Assembly (NCBI GenBank): GCA_014382365.1
Contig: JACNJW010000053.1
Span: 1-64,000, forward strand
From: SAR324 cluster bacterium
GTDB taxonomy: Bacteria; SAR324; NAC60-12
Reading direction: 5' to 3'
Length of the DNA: 64,000 nucleotides
Under the pieces are notes generated by a model. It was not told the origin of the DNA. It was given only the letters and a program-made list of their open reading frames with translations, and made no database searches. A program made the translations under genes and the position numbers. This document shows positions 35,904 to 45,321 of the stretch, in pieces. The stretch's first letter is position 1; each line of letters starts with the position of its first letter.

Positions 35904-36860
35904 ATGTCATACATTGACATCTTCAATGGAGATGCCGATGGTATATGCGCCCTCCATCAGCTGCGTCTACAAGATCCTCAAAAAAGCAGGTTAGTCACTG
36001 GAGTAAAACGAGATACGCTGTTGCTGAAGCAGGTAATTTCTGTGAAAGATTGCTTGCTGACAGTACTTGATATCTCCTCTCACTCCAACCGTGACTCTTT
36101 GCAGAAATTACTGAAACAAGGTAATACTGTACACTATTTCGATCACCACTTTGCAGGTAAGATACCAGAGTCCACGAATTTTCTGCCACACATTGATACC
36201 AGTCCAGATGTCTGTACAAGTATTCTGGTTGATCGTTTTTTAGCAGGAAAATATCGACTCTGGGCTGTTGTTGCAGCATTTGGTGATAATCTTCACTCTG
36301 CAGCAAATGTACTTGCCGGTAGTTTAAAGCTTTCGCCAAATGAAACTGAAAATTTACGGGAAATGGGAGAGTTGATTAATTACAACGCTTATGGAGAGAC
36401 TATTGCTGATTTGTTTTTTTCACCGGAAGCTCTATATAGATCTCTTCAGCCGTTTTCAGATCCATTTGAGTATTTTCTTGCAGCAGAAGAACTGGGGCGA
36501 TTGCGGCAAGGTTTTCGAAATGACATGCAGTTGGCTGAGAAAATATTACCTGTGAAAAAAACTCCTGCAGGCAAAATCTATCAGTTTCCAGATGCCGCTT
36601 GGTGCAGACGTGTTTCAGGCGTTTTCAGTAATCAAATTGCACGTCAAGAACCAGATTTGGCTCATGCATTACTGGTAGAACGAAAAAACGGTTCTTTTCT
36701 GGTTGGTGTTCGTGCTCCACTTGCAAGACCTCTGGGTGCAGAAAAATTGTGCATAAAATTCAATGGTGGAGGCAGAGCTGCGGCTGCAGGAATTAATAAT
36801 TTGGCTCCGGAAGAAGTAGATCGTTTTCTTGAGGCTTTTGAGCTGCAGTATGCCGGATAA
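35904..36860 (+). CDS. DHH-family phosphoesterase-like protein
   Basis: A 318-residue protein of the DHH superfamily. IFNGDADGICALH at residues 6-18 and HYFDHHFAG near 78 hold the Asp and DHH metal ligands, and a C-terminal DHHA1-like part ends with KFNGGGRAAAAGINNL (about 287-302). In most members the last motif is GGGH, and here His is Arg. The family includes nanoRNases, cyclic-dinucleotide phosphodiesterases and RecJ nucleases, but the GDADG form with this short domain order also occurs in proteins of unproven function. It probably hydrolyses a nucleotide or phosphoester in the cytoplasm. Confidence 0.78.
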   Translation: MSYIDIFNGDADGICALHQLRLQDPQKSRLVTGVKRDTLLLKQVISVKDCLLTVLDISSHSNRDSLQKLLKQGNTVHYFDHHFAGKIPESTNFLPHIDTSPDVCTSILVDRFLAGKYRLWAVVAAFGDNLHSAANVLAGSLKLSPNETENLREMGELINYNAYGETIADLFFSPEALYRSLQPFSDPFEYFLAAEELGRLRQGFRNDMQLAEKILPVKKTPAGKIYQFPDAAWCRRVSGVFSNQIARQEPDLAHALLVERKNGSFLVGVRAPLARPLGAEKLCIKFNGGGRAAAAGINNLAPEEVDRFLEAFELQYAG

Positions 36861-36879
36861 TTAGACTTCAAAACAAAAT

Positions 36880-37554
36880 CTATGAATTTGTAGTATTTGC
36901 AGCAGTTTTGTTAGCAAGTTCTTTTAAACTGGTTTCAAGTTTTTCACAGACTGCAGGAACATCCTCGGACATCAACTCTTTTGCTACATGAAAGGGCTCC
37001 CCGAATGCTTCCACAATTGTAGTAAAAGGTTTAGGGATTTTGTGCCTGTCCCAACTATTCAGCCGCCATTGATGATTTGCCTGATAGTGCCAGGGAATTA
37101 TCGGAACACCGGAGTATTTGGCAAGCAGGACAACTCCGGATTGGATTTTTTTAGCAGGACCAAGAGGTCCATCCGGAGTGATTGCAACAGATGTTTTACC
37201 TTTGAGCAGTTTGATCATTTGCTTTAGTGCGGGAATTCCGCCTCTGCTGGTAGATCCACGCACTGCCTGATAACCAAAATGAGTAAAAACATCATTGATA
37301 ACTTCACCATCATCACTGCTGCTGATTAAAGCTGTGAGTTCTTGTTTTCGCAGCAGCCAGATACTGAAATATATGTTTTGGTGCCAGGTGGCAACGATAA
37401 CACTTCCATATTCTTTTAAGGTGTCTTGCAGGACTTGCTGATTTAAAGATTGTATTCGAGTAGTACTTCCGGTAATTCGAATCAGCAAGATGATAAATTT
37501 TGTGATCAACCAGCTTTGAAAGCGTTTCTTCCAAAAGGATAATGATTTTGCCAT
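36880..37554 (-). CDS. DUF374 lysophospholipid acyltransferase-like protein
   Basis: A 224-residue protein with an N-terminal hydrophobic helix. ATWHQNIYFSIWL near residue 55 holds the catalytic His, and AITPDGPLGPA near 128 is characteristic of DUF374, a branch of the PlsC/LPLAT acyltransferases found mostly in Gram-negative bacteria. AVRGSTSRGGIPALKQMI completes the substrate-binding region. These proteins are thought to acylate a lipid at the inner membrane; the true acceptor is unknown. It converges with the DHH gene, 19 bases away. Confidence 0.82.
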   Translation of the reverse strand: MAKSLSFWKKRFQSWLITKFIILLIRITGSTTRIQSLNQQVLQDTLKEYGSVIVATWHQNIYFSIWLLRKQELTALISSSDDGEVINDVFTHFGYQAVRGSTSRGGIPALKQMIKLLKGKTSVAITPDGPLGPAKKIQSGVVLLAKYSGVPIIPWHYQANHQWRLNSWDRHKIPKPFTTIVEAFGEPFHVAKELMSEDVPAVCEKLETSLKELANKTAANTTNS

Positions 37555-37712
37555 GGAGAAAATAATTATTTAGTTGATTGAATGGAAAAGCCAATTTACA
37601 ATACCAGTCTATCATGAATGGTGTCTGCTAAACAAATCAGCGTTGTCTTTTTTGATGATGGCAACTGATTTTGTGAGCACAAGTTTTTTAAACTATTTTA
37701 ATAAAAGGGTTT

Positions 37713-38210
37713 ATGGGACTGTTTTCAAAAAGTAAAAAAATAGAGATCCATCCGCATGAGGTCTTGCGGAAAGATTGGGAAAATGTTCTTGCTGCACTCT
37801 TCAGGAGCATTATTGCAAATTCTGTGGAAGGAGTCGCAATCATTTGTAATACATGTCGTAAAGATGAAGGTGATGGTGAAGGTTCTGTTCAAAAGGAACT
37901 GATCTATCACATCAGGCAAAAACGTATGAATGAGGTAGAATCAAAGCTGAAAAAGATTGATGGAGTTCACTTTGCAGATATCTTCAAGAATTATTTAGAA
38001 GGTGATCAAAAAGGTCAGGATTTTTACAGGATAAAAAATATTCTTGCGAATGAAATCATGGTCTATCCTTTGTTACAGGGTGGAACAAAAAAAGCTATAC
38101 TTATAGTTGATTATCCTCTTGATGAGAGCCGAACTGTCAAAATAATGCAGATAATAAATGATATATTTCATAATTCGGAAATTCAGTCTGTAGCAGTTGA
38201 TAATAGTTAA
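37713..38210 (+). CDS. Cytoplasmic protein of unknown function
   Basis: A 165-residue soluble protein that I do not recognise. There is no signal peptide or membrane segment. The beginning (basic, GLFSKSKKIEIHPHEVL) is followed by a helix, a strand with VEGVAIICNTC, a charged helical middle, and two strand-helix units near the end (KKAILIVDYPL and VKIMQIINDIF). This alternating pattern suggests a small alpha/beta fold, perhaps a roadblock- or receiver-like module. AAGGG lies before its ATG. It is divergent from the DUF374 gene and 260 bases upstream of trkH. Confidence 0.6.
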   Translation: MGLFSKSKKIEIHPHEVLRKDWENVLAALFRSIIANSVEGVAIICNTCRKDEGDGEGSVQKELIYHIRQKRMNEVESKLKKIDGVHFADIFKNYLEGDQKGQDFYRIKNILANEIMVYPLLQGGTKKAILIVDYPLDESRTVKIMQIINDIFHNSEIQSVAVDNS

Positions 38211-38471
38211 AACACTTATAATAAAGGTCGTCAGTCAGCCGGAATATTGTTATTTTTCGATATTTATTTTGATAGACACTCTACTGCCAGTTGGTGGGGC
38301 AACTGCTTCTATTCTAAAGTATTTACTAAATTAAGATTGAAAATCAAAAAACAAAGCAGTCCGGTTTCAGTGTTGTGATGTAACTCTTAAAAAATTTTCA
38401 AAGGACTTGTTCTTCCTTTTTAACCTGTGCTGCATACCCGCAATGATCCTAATTTATTTAATAACCAAATA

Positions 38472-39929
38472 ATGCATTTTCGATCAATATTTTATGTAAT
38501 GGGAACATTGCTGTTAGTCACCAGCATTGCTCTTTTGTTTCCAATCATCACATCCTTGATTTATCAGGAAAACGATTTGGCAGCACTACTGATTTCTGCA
38601 GCAGTTGCTTTTGGATTTGGCTTGCCCATGTGGTGGGTTTCTCCGAAGCATTACGATTTATCTTTTAGGGATGCGATACTCATTGCTGTCTTTGGTTGGA
38701 TAATCATCTCCTCTGTATCAGCACTACCATTTATAATTCACGGTTCAATTCCGTCATTTACAGACGCATTTTTTGAAATGATGTCCGGTTTCACTACAAC
38801 AGGCGCAACCATCCTGAAAGATATCGAAGCCTTACCACATGGACTGTTATTCTGGCGCAGTGAAACTCATCTTTTGGGCGGAATGGGATTTCTGACTCTG
38901 ACCTTAATCTTTTTGCCGCATGGCATGGCTGGAGTACGCATCTTCAGAGCAGAGTCCAGTCCGGGACAAGTCATAACCAAAGAAAAAATACTTCCACGTA
39001 ACCGTGATGCCATGATTTGGCTCTGGAGTATTTATTTGAGTTTGAATCTGCTTCAAACTTTTTTGCTTTGGGCTGGTGGTATGTCACTATTTGACTCACT
39101 TTGTCATGCATTTGGAACGGTTGCTACAGCAGGGTTCTCACCCAAAAACACTAGTATTGGCTATTACGGTAATGCTTATTTTGATTGGCTTATTATAATT
39201 TTTATGTTCCTTGGAGGAATGACTTTTATGCTTTATTACCACATGCTGAAGGGTGAATGGGATTTAGTTAGAATTAACACTGAATTACGCTGGTATGTCA
39301 CTATCGTAGGTTTTTTGTGTGTACTTTCTGCCTTAATATTGTGGCTTAATGGAACCTATGCTGGTGTTTTTGATTCACTGAGATATGCTTCTTTTCAAAT
39401 AGTTTCAATACTGACTACTACAGGTTTTACGACTGCAGACTATGAGTTATGGCCGCAGTCAGCACAAATGTTACTTTATCTGGTATGTTTCATCGGTGCA
39501 TGTGCAGGCTCAACTACCAGCGGTATCAAAATTGTACATTTTGTCATCATCTGGAAATACTTGGTGACAACAATCAAGAAAATGTTTTTTCAGCCCAGAA
39601 CAATCCTGCCGATACTTCTTAATCAACGTGCCATTGATCCGTTTGCCATCAACCTCTCAATCTGTTATTTTATAGCCAACATTTTTTTGGTATTTGGTGG
39701 AGGATGTGTAATGGTGCTTATCGATTCTATGGATTATCAGACGGCAATGAGTTCAGTTATTTCCGCAGTAATGAACGTTGGTCCGGGATTTGGTGAGGTT
39801 GGTCCTTCAGAGAACTATGCTCATATTTCTTCAGCAGGAAAATGGTTTCTTGCCTGGCTAATGTTGGTCGGCAGGTTGGAAATGTTCTCAGCCCTGGTGA
39901 TCCTCTTCCCGTCTTTTTGGAAAAAATAA
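38472..39929 (+). CDS. trkH: TrkH-family potassium uptake protein
   Basis: A 485-residue K+ transporter subunit. The four pore loops of the Trk/Ktr/HKT family are visible: GFTTTGATI near residue 108, ATAGFSP near 223, LTTTGFTTADY near 325, and NVGPGFGEVGPS near 450, each with a filter glycine. ETHLLGGMGFL and SGIKIVH are further family signatures. Size is close to E. coli TrkH (483). The ATG at 38472 is preferred; a GTG at 38427 would add 15 polar residues. Trk systems need a TrkA gating subunit, which is not in the window. Confidence 0.93.
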   Translation: MHFRSIFYVMGTLLLVTSIALLFPIITSLIYQENDLAALLISAAVAFGFGLPMWWVSPKHYDLSFRDAILIAVFGWIIISSVSALPFIIHGSIPSFTDAFFEMMSGFTTTGATILKDIEALPHGLLFWRSETHLLGGMGFLTLTLIFLPHGMAGVRIFRAESSPGQVITKEKILPRNRDAMIWLWSIYLSLNLLQTFLLWAGGMSLFDSLCHAFGTVATAGFSPKNTSIGYYGNAYFDWLIIIFMFLGGMTFMLYYHMLKGEWDLVRINTELRWYVTIVGFLCVLSALILWLNGTYAGVFDSLRYASFQIVSILTTTGFTTADYELWPQSAQMLLYLVCFIGACAGSTTSGIKIVHFVIIWKYLVTTIKKMFFQPRTILPILLNQRAIDPFAINLSICYFIANIFLVFGGGCVMVLIDSMDYQTAMSSVISAVMNVGPGFGEVGPSENYAHISSAGKWFLAWLMLVGRLEMFSALVILFPSFWKK

Positions 39930-39945
39930 TTTTTTGAGTATCATT

Positions 39946-41859
39946 TCATTTTTGGTTTCCCCAATGAACTGTAATCATTCTTTCGGGACTTAAATTTTGT
40001 AAAAAAACACAATTTTCTTTGTGGATGGTGATCACTCTTTCCTGAGTTAAATAACCCTGAATGGGTTGCTTTTTTACTGGAGAACAGCATTGAGCTATTC
40101 GCGTTTTAACATTGTCCATTCCGTCCACCAGAATCATGTTGCCGGAAGGAACGATTCCGGCAGATTTCTTTTTTCGGGTGGAGAGCTTATTTTCAGCTGA
40201 TTTTGCAGGCTCTAAAGTAGATATGCTCTGGTTGGAGTCAGGATCTTCTCTAAACCAGCGCCGTACTTCCTGACTGCGGATTGTGCCGTCACCAAGGCAA
40301 AACAGGATGTGTTCAAATTCCTGATTTTTGTGTTGACGTGATTCCTGTTCCAGACGACCTTCCCTGATTAAGCGGTTTAGATTTAAAGCATGACTTTTAA
40401 ATTCCCGCTCAAGCAATACCAGCCCCTCTTTACGTCGTACCTCGCGGCTCTGTTCATGCAGAGCATGTTTGATTTTATTGCGGGCATGACGTGTTTTGAC
40501 AAAATCGAGCCACTCTTTTCGAGGCATTTGTCGCGGAGAGGTAAGAATTTCCACAGTGTCACCACTGTTTAAGGAACTGTCGAGGCGTGTAATTTTACCA
40601 TTGGTTTTTGCACCGGTAGTACGGTTGCCTACTTCTGAATGAATTGCATAGGCAAAATCAACAGGCGTTGCAGTTTGTGGCAGTTCCCGAATCTCCCTTG
40701 CCGGTGTCATTACGTAAATGTTTTCACTGTATAACTCAAGTAGAGGAATTGTTCCACCTTCAGTATCTACTTGTGAATCTTCTGTTAATGCTTCTTCAAG
40801 AGGTACTGTTTTTTTGTTGCCTGGCAAGCTTTGTTTTTCCTTGTAATACCAGTGTGCAGCAACACCATATTCGGCCATCCGGTGCATTTTTTGAGTCCTG
40901 ATTTGTATTTCAATTGGTCTCGATTTATTAGGCGGCATATTTGTGAAATCAGTGACTGTTGTATGTAGTGACTGATATCCGTTGGATTTAGGTTTGACAA
41001 TATAGTCTTTAAAACGGTTTTCTACAGGAGTCCAATTTTCGTGAATGAAGCTCAGTACTGCATAGCATTCCTTGACATTGTTAACCAGAATTCGAAAAGC
41101 AATCAAATCTTGAATTCGCTCAAAATCATTATCTACTTTTTCCAGCTTCTGAAAAATGGAGTAGAAGCGTTTGTAGCGGCCTTGTACCTGATGTGGAATT
41201 CCAGCCTCAGTTAAAATGCTCTCAATGTTTTTAGTTATCTTATCGACACTTTCTGAACGAACACTCCGTTTCCTGGCAATTCTTTTCTTTAAGTTCTGGT
41301 AGTTTTCATACTCAAGATGCCTAAATGCGCGGTCTTCAAGTTCAGACTTGATCCAGAAAATACCTAAGCGACCTGCTAACGGTGCATGAACATGAAGTGC
41401 AGTCCAAGCGGCTGCATCTGCCTCCTCAGGACTGAGTGATTGTAGCTGTTCCAAGTGCTGCAGCTGCAGCACTAGAAATACTGCCAGCAACTGCACATCA
41501 CCAAGAACTGTCATCAACATTCTCAGAGTAAGCTCTGCTTGCTCTTTGTTTTTAGGACGAACTGGAAACTGCCGAACTTTGAGTAAGCGCCGATACAACG
41601 GTATAGCAGCAGTCAGGCTGCTATTTGACTTGTCCGGAATGTTTATTTCAAACTCCTTCGGTAGTTCTTCAACCTGTTGATACTGTAAAAGCATCAAAGT
41701 TGCTAACAGGGTTGGAGGACTCAAAGAGAGTTGTTTAAACTTCAACAGGAGCTCTTCTGCCGCACCCGGGTCACTTTGCTGAGAGTTCCAATCTTCAAAA
41801 AGTGTTCTAGCTTCCGGTGTGGCCAAAAAAGCTTCCGGTACAACGGCATCTTTTTGCAT
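39946..41859 (-). CDS. RelA-type (p)ppGpp synthetase without HD hydrolase motif or ACT domain
   Basis: A 637-residue RelA/SpoT homologue that makes the alarmone (p)ppGpp. The N-terminal hydrolase region (to about residue 190) keeps the fold (APLAGRLGIFWIKSELED) but lacks the catalytic HD/ED residues, so hydrolysis is not expected. The synthetase domain (about 215-360) holds RFKDYIVKPKSNGYQSLHT and IEIQIRTQKMHRMAEYGVAAHW. A TGS domain (NIYVMTPAREI, residues 395-460), helical part and zinc-finger region (IAQCCSPVK and HKENCVF) follow, and the protein ends there without an ACT domain. RFKD is the RXKD form usual in bifunctional enzymes. Confidence 0.88.
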   Translation of the reverse strand: MQKDAVVPEAFLATPEARTLFEDWNSQQSDPGAAEELLLKFKQLSLSPPTLLATLMLLQYQQVEELPKEFEINIPDKSNSSLTAAIPLYRRLLKVRQFPVRPKNKEQAELTLRMLMTVLGDVQLLAVFLVLQLQHLEQLQSLSPEEADAAAWTALHVHAPLAGRLGIFWIKSELEDRAFRHLEYENYQNLKKRIARKRSVRSESVDKITKNIESILTEAGIPHQVQGRYKRFYSIFQKLEKVDNDFERIQDLIAFRILVNNVKECYAVLSFIHENWTPVENRFKDYIVKPKSNGYQSLHTTVTDFTNMPPNKSRPIEIQIRTQKMHRMAEYGVAAHWYYKEKQSLPGNKKTVPLEEALTEDSQVDTEGGTIPLLELYSENIYVMTPAREIRELPQTATPVDFAYAIHSEVGNRTTGAKTNGKITRLDSSLNSGDTVEILTSPRQMPRKEWLDFVKTRHARNKIKHALHEQSREVRRKEGLVLLEREFKSHALNLNRLIREGRLEQESRQHKNQEFEHILFCLGDGTIRSQEVRRWFREDPDSNQSISTLEPAKSAENKLSTRKKKSAGIVPSGNMILVDGMDNVKTRIAQCCSPVKKQPIQGYLTQERVITIHKENCVFLQNLSPERMITVHWGNQK

Positions 41860-41926
41860 GGTAGAAAGCTCAAAATCGCCTGAAGTTGTTAAAGTGTTTT
41901 GTGAGATATTACCTCTGAAAAGATAA

Positions 41927-42553
41927 TTAAATTGATGGTTTTGTACAAAAATCTGGCAGGAGTCCCTGCGCCATGAAATAAGTGAAAAGTTTTACGTCAA
42001 ACTTTACTCCCTGCATCATCTCTTGTATGAAAAATTTTGAAATGTCATCCGGCTGTTTTAAGAATACCGTGATAAATTCTCCAGGCTCATTTTGTGCGGT
42101 TGGCTGTTGATTTTCGTCTCTGTTTTCGTCAACCATAAGCTCCACAAAAGAAACAGTTTCTGAAAGAATACCTGGTGAAGAATATAATTTTGGGCTCAGC
42201 TTTTCAACTTTACCACGATAGCCGGTTTCTTCATAAAGTTCACGAATCGCAGTTGTTTCCAGAGATTCGCCGGGATCCACTAATCCTGCAGGAAACTCCA
42301 AAAGGTATGAGTTTGTCGGCGGACGAAACTGTCGTATCAGGATATACCTTCCAGAAGGTTTCATGAGAGCAATTATAATAACAGCCTCTGCCCGATGCTT
42401 ACGATGCAGGCCTTCCCATGTTTGAACTTTATTCTCGTCATCAACATAGCTGAATTCCACCATTTCTGACCAATTTCCACGATAGAGCGACCGTTCCTCA
42501 AGTACTCTGGCAGGGCCTGTATCATCAGGATTGTTTGCAAATGTTTCAGCCAT
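41927..42553 (-). CDS. Nudix hydrolase (ADP-ribose pyrophosphatase-like)
   Basis: A 208-residue Nudix protein. The Nudix box GLVDPGESLETTAIRELYEETG is complete (GX5EX7REUXEEXGU; about residues 91-112, quoted only in part as motif). LIRQFRPPTNSYLLEFPAGLVD just before it is the form found in ADP-ribose and ADP-sugar pyrophosphatases (NudF type). It likely cleaves ADP-ribose to AMP and ribose-5-phosphate. It is 67 bases upstream of the RelA-type gene on the same strand. Confidence 0.87.
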   Translation of the reverse strand: MAETFANNPDDTGPARVLEERSLYRGNWSEMVEFSYVDDENKVQTWEGLHRKHRAEAVIIIALMKPSGRYILIRQFRPPTNSYLLEFPAGLVDPGESLETTAIRELYEETGYRGKVEKLSPKLYSSPGILSETVSFVELMVDENRDENQQPTAQNEPGEFITVFLKQPDDISKFFIQEMMQGVKFDVKLFTYFMAQGLLPDFCTKPSI

Positions 42554-42755
42554 TTAGAATTTAAAAATGAGTTAAGATATGTGACAAGCAGTTAATATCA
42601 TTTTATAGGTATTAATCTTAAAAGATAGCTGATTTATCGACAATCACAATTCAATTTTGAAAATGTTTTGCGTTGTCTTTTGAGGTAGCCTGCAATATTA
42701 TTCGACTTATGAGTATAAAACAATAACAGCAAAAACTGAAAACCAGACTCCCATT

Positions 42756-43229
42756 ATGAGAAGTGTCCGTTTGCTTTGGATAGGCAAAACTCAGGAGTCT
42801 TTTGTGAAAGATGGAATTAGCCTGTATCTGAAAAAACTTTCCCATTATATCAAGGTTGATTATGAAGAAATCAGGCCTGCAAAGTATGGCTCCGGGAAAG
42901 TGGAACAGTGGCGCAGACAAGAAACAGAACAATTGTTGAAGCGTTTGAATTCTACTGAATTAAATATATTTTTGGATGAAAAGGGAAAGTGTCAAACTTC
43001 AAAAGGCCTGGCTTTGTGGTTAGAAAAGCAAATGCCGCTGGGGTGGCCGAGGGTTAATTTTGTCATTGGTGGTGCATATGGTTTTGATAAGTCTTTGTTA
43101 GCAGATGGAGTACATTATTTGAGTCTTTCTGAAATGACTTTTACCCATCAGATGGTGAGAATAATATTACTTGAGCAGCTTTATCGTGCCTTCAGCATCA
43201 TGCGCGGAGAACCTTATCATCATGCTTAA
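42756..43229 (+). CDS. rlmH: 23S rRNA pseudouridine-1915 N3-methyltransferase
   Basis: A 157-residue SPOUT methyltransferase of the RlmH family. ELNIFLDEKGKCQTSKGLA near residue 69, VNFVIGGAYGFDKSLL near 108 and LSLSEMTFTHQMVRIILLEQLYRA near 130 (knotted SAM site, cited in part), with PYHHA at the end, are diagnostic. It methylates pseudouridine 1915 in helix 69 of 23S rRNA in assembled ribosomes. It starts a plus-strand group with the LapA-TPR, recO and msrA genes. Confidence 0.95.
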   Translation: MRSVRLLWIGKTQESFVKDGISLYLKKLSHYIKVDYEEIRPAKYGSGKVEQWRRQETEQLLKRLNSTELNIFLDEKGKCQTSKGLALWLEKQMPLGWPRVNFVIGGAYGFDKSLLADGVHYLSLSEMTFTHQMVRIILLEQLYRAFSIMRGEPYHHA

Positions 43230-43262
43230 AGCTATGCTGTTTAATAATTTTGAATCAATAAT

Positions 43263-44522
43263 ATGAAACGCCTGATTTTAATTGCCGTTACTCTACTGCT
43301 ACTTGCTGGAATGGGTTATTTTGCGATGCAAAACAGTCACAATGTGTCTTTGAATTTGTTTGGAAATTTCTCCATCCAGTTATCAGCATGGATGGTGATA
43401 GTGGGCTCGTTTGTAGCCGGCTGGGCAGTAACAGAGATCTGGCAGTTTATTTCTCATCCTCAGCGTTTTGTTCAGAGCTTTCTGGGTAAATTTTCCCGTT
43501 ATCGAGACAACAAAAAGCAAAAAATAACACAAATCTTTGAGAATGCATCTTTACTGCGTGATCCAAAGCAAGTGAAAAAAAGTTTTCATAAATTGGTTAA
43601 TCAAGAAACCCCCTTGCTAATTCGTGTTCAGTATCTTGAACAATTGCGTTATGAAAAAAATGCAGAAGAATTACTCAAAAAATATGCAGAACTCAGGGCA
43701 AAATATCAGGGTAATTTACAGGTTTTGTTACCTTACCTGAATCTTGCCTGTGAAGTCAGCGAGTGGGATCTTGTTGAGAGATTGAGTCATGAAATCCTAC
43801 GAATATCTCCAGATCATCCGGATGCACTTGCAGGACTGCAGCAATTTTATATTGCCAGGCAAGACTGGGTTGCCTGTATTGAACAAGAGAGGGATCTGCT
43901 GAAAAAATACAGTGGTAGTTTTATCACACAAAAAATCTCTGAGCACCATGAAGAGCACCTTAAACAGGCATTGCGTCAAGATCCAAAGTGTTTACATAAT
44001 TGGTCTTTCCGCTACCTTCCTCAAAAACGGGACAAGAAAAATGATAAACCTTTTGAAGCCCTGGGAGAAGCAGCACAACTTCAAAAGTCCAGTATGTTTT
44101 TGGAGGCAGCCAGAGTTCTAAAGGATGCTTATGGGCAGACGGCATTTCCTGAACTATTAAAGGCATTGGAGGTTGTATATCGCAAAAGTGGTGCTGACCA
44201 ACAAATCATGGAAATGATTGCTGCTATTCACAATTCACGTCAACGCGCCATTCCTTCTTCGCTCCTTTATGCCAAGTTACTTTATCAAAATGAGAGACAT
44301 GATGAGGCAGCAAAAATTCTAGCGGAAGTAAAACTTCCAACTGCTGCGCTAAAGTTTCAAATCGTAACTCTTGGTGCTAAGGGGGCAGTTCCGCAGATGT
44401 CAGGAGAATGGAACGATCTTTACCATGCACTCCGTTACCTGATTGCTGTTCGTCAGGATCATACTGAAGAGGCACTTCAGGCAGCAAAATCGCTGCTGCG
44501 TGAAGCCAAGTTGTTGGAATAA
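43263..44522 (+). CDS. LapA-like membrane domain fused to TPR repeats (LapAB/HemY-like)
   Basis: A 419-residue inner-membrane protein. Residues 1-65 have two helices with FAMQNSHNVSLNLFG between them, a LapA (DUF1049) pattern. The remaining part is made of helical TPR-like repeats (for example LRYEKNAEELLKKYAELR and ALAGLQQFYIARQDWVACIE). In E. coli LapA and LapB are separate neighbours that guide FtsH breakdown of LpxC; here they may be one chain. The tetra-cysteine rubredoxin end of LapB is missing, and HemY is a similar alternative. It ends seven bases before recO. Confidence 0.7.
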   Translation: MKRLILIAVTLLLLAGMGYFAMQNSHNVSLNLFGNFSIQLSAWMVIVGSFVAGWAVTEIWQFISHPQRFVQSFLGKFSRYRDNKKQKITQIFENASLLRDPKQVKKSFHKLVNQETPLLIRVQYLEQLRYEKNAEELLKKYAELRAKYQGNLQVLLPYLNLACEVSEWDLVERLSHEILRISPDHPDALAGLQQFYIARQDWVACIEQERDLLKKYSGSFITQKISEHHEEHLKQALRQDPKCLHNWSFRYLPQKRDKKNDKPFEALGEAAQLQKSSMFLEAARVLKDAYGQTAFPELLKALEVVYRKSGADQQIMEMIAAIHNSRQRAIPSSLLYAKLLYQNERHDEAAKILAEVKLPTAALKFQIVTLGAKGAVPQMSGEWNDLYHALRYLIAVRQDHTEEALQAAKSLLREAKLLE

Positions 44523-44529
44523 TTTCAGC

Positions 44530-45321
44530 ATGAAAGTTATTGAAACAGCTGGAATTGTTCTCAAAACAATGGATTTCAAGGAAAATGATATTATTCTAAC
44601 TATTCTTACTCGTGAAGCCGGCAAGAAATCAGGGATTTTTCACGGCGGAAAAAGTTTACGCAGCGGAAATGCAGCAAAAGCAGAATTGTTTGTCATTAAT
44701 TATTTTGAGTATTCTGAAAAGCCGAATACGGATTTAGTCCGGATTCGTAAATGTGAACTTCTGGAAAGTTTTCCTCCACTGCGAAAAAATTATTCAAAGT
44801 TTCTCCATGCAAATTATTTTTCGGAAATACTGCTTCAATGTGAAATATCAGGTGTTGATTCTCAGGATTATTTTGAACTGCTGAAGAACACAATGTTCCA
44901 ACTCTCAGGAGCAAAAACTGGTGCTGAAATAAAATTTGACTTTGAAATGCAATTATTGAAACTACTTGGTGTCCATCCCAATTTGGACAATTGTATTCAA
45001 TGTGCTAGTTATTTGTGGAAAAATGAACACGGACGAATAACGGCTCCAAAATATTCTGTGCCATATCAGTTAGATGCCAGACTCGGCGGTATCCGCTGCC
45101 CGGAATGCTGTATCCAGAGTTCATACACTGCTGTTTTACATCCTGGAAGTCTGGCTTTCTTCAGCAAACGCCAAACAGCATTGCAAAGTGATTCCGGTAT
45201 TCGTCCAACGCAGATTAACTTAAAGGAACTTGATCAGGCCCTCGCTATTTACTTCAGGCATTATTTTGGTAAAAACCTGAAAACACACACATTACTACAG
45301 GAGAATTCGTGGAAAAACTAG
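44530..45321 (+). CDS. recO: DNA repair protein RecO
   Basis: A 263-residue RecO. The N-terminal OB-fold begins ETAGIVLKTMDFKENDIILTILT (cited in part), the middle is helical, and the zinc site is CIQCAS and CPECC (four cysteines near residues 155 and 195). RecO loads RecA onto SSB-coated DNA with RecR. The ATG at 44530 starts the conserved sequence; the frame extends upstream to 44443 inside the TPR gene without family similarity. It overlaps msrA by 13 bases. Confidence 0.9.
   Translation: MKVIETAGIVLKTMDFKENDIILTILTREAGKKSGIFHGGKSLRSGNAAKAELFVINYFEYSEKPNTDLVRIRKCELLESFPPLRKNYSKFLHANYFSEILLQCEISGVDSQDYFELLKNTMFQLSGAKTGAEIKFDFEMQLLKLLGVHPNLDNCIQCASYLWKNEHGRITAPKYSVPYQLDARLGGIRCPECCIQSSYTAVLHPGSLAFFSKRQTALQSDSGIRPTQINLKELDQALAIYFRHYFGKNLKTHTLLQENSWKN

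Noticed and set aside
38211..38471. CAGTTG/CAACTG inverted repeat at about 38288-38308 as a terminator
   Set aside because: The stem is only six pairs, with a G-rich loop and no T-run after it.
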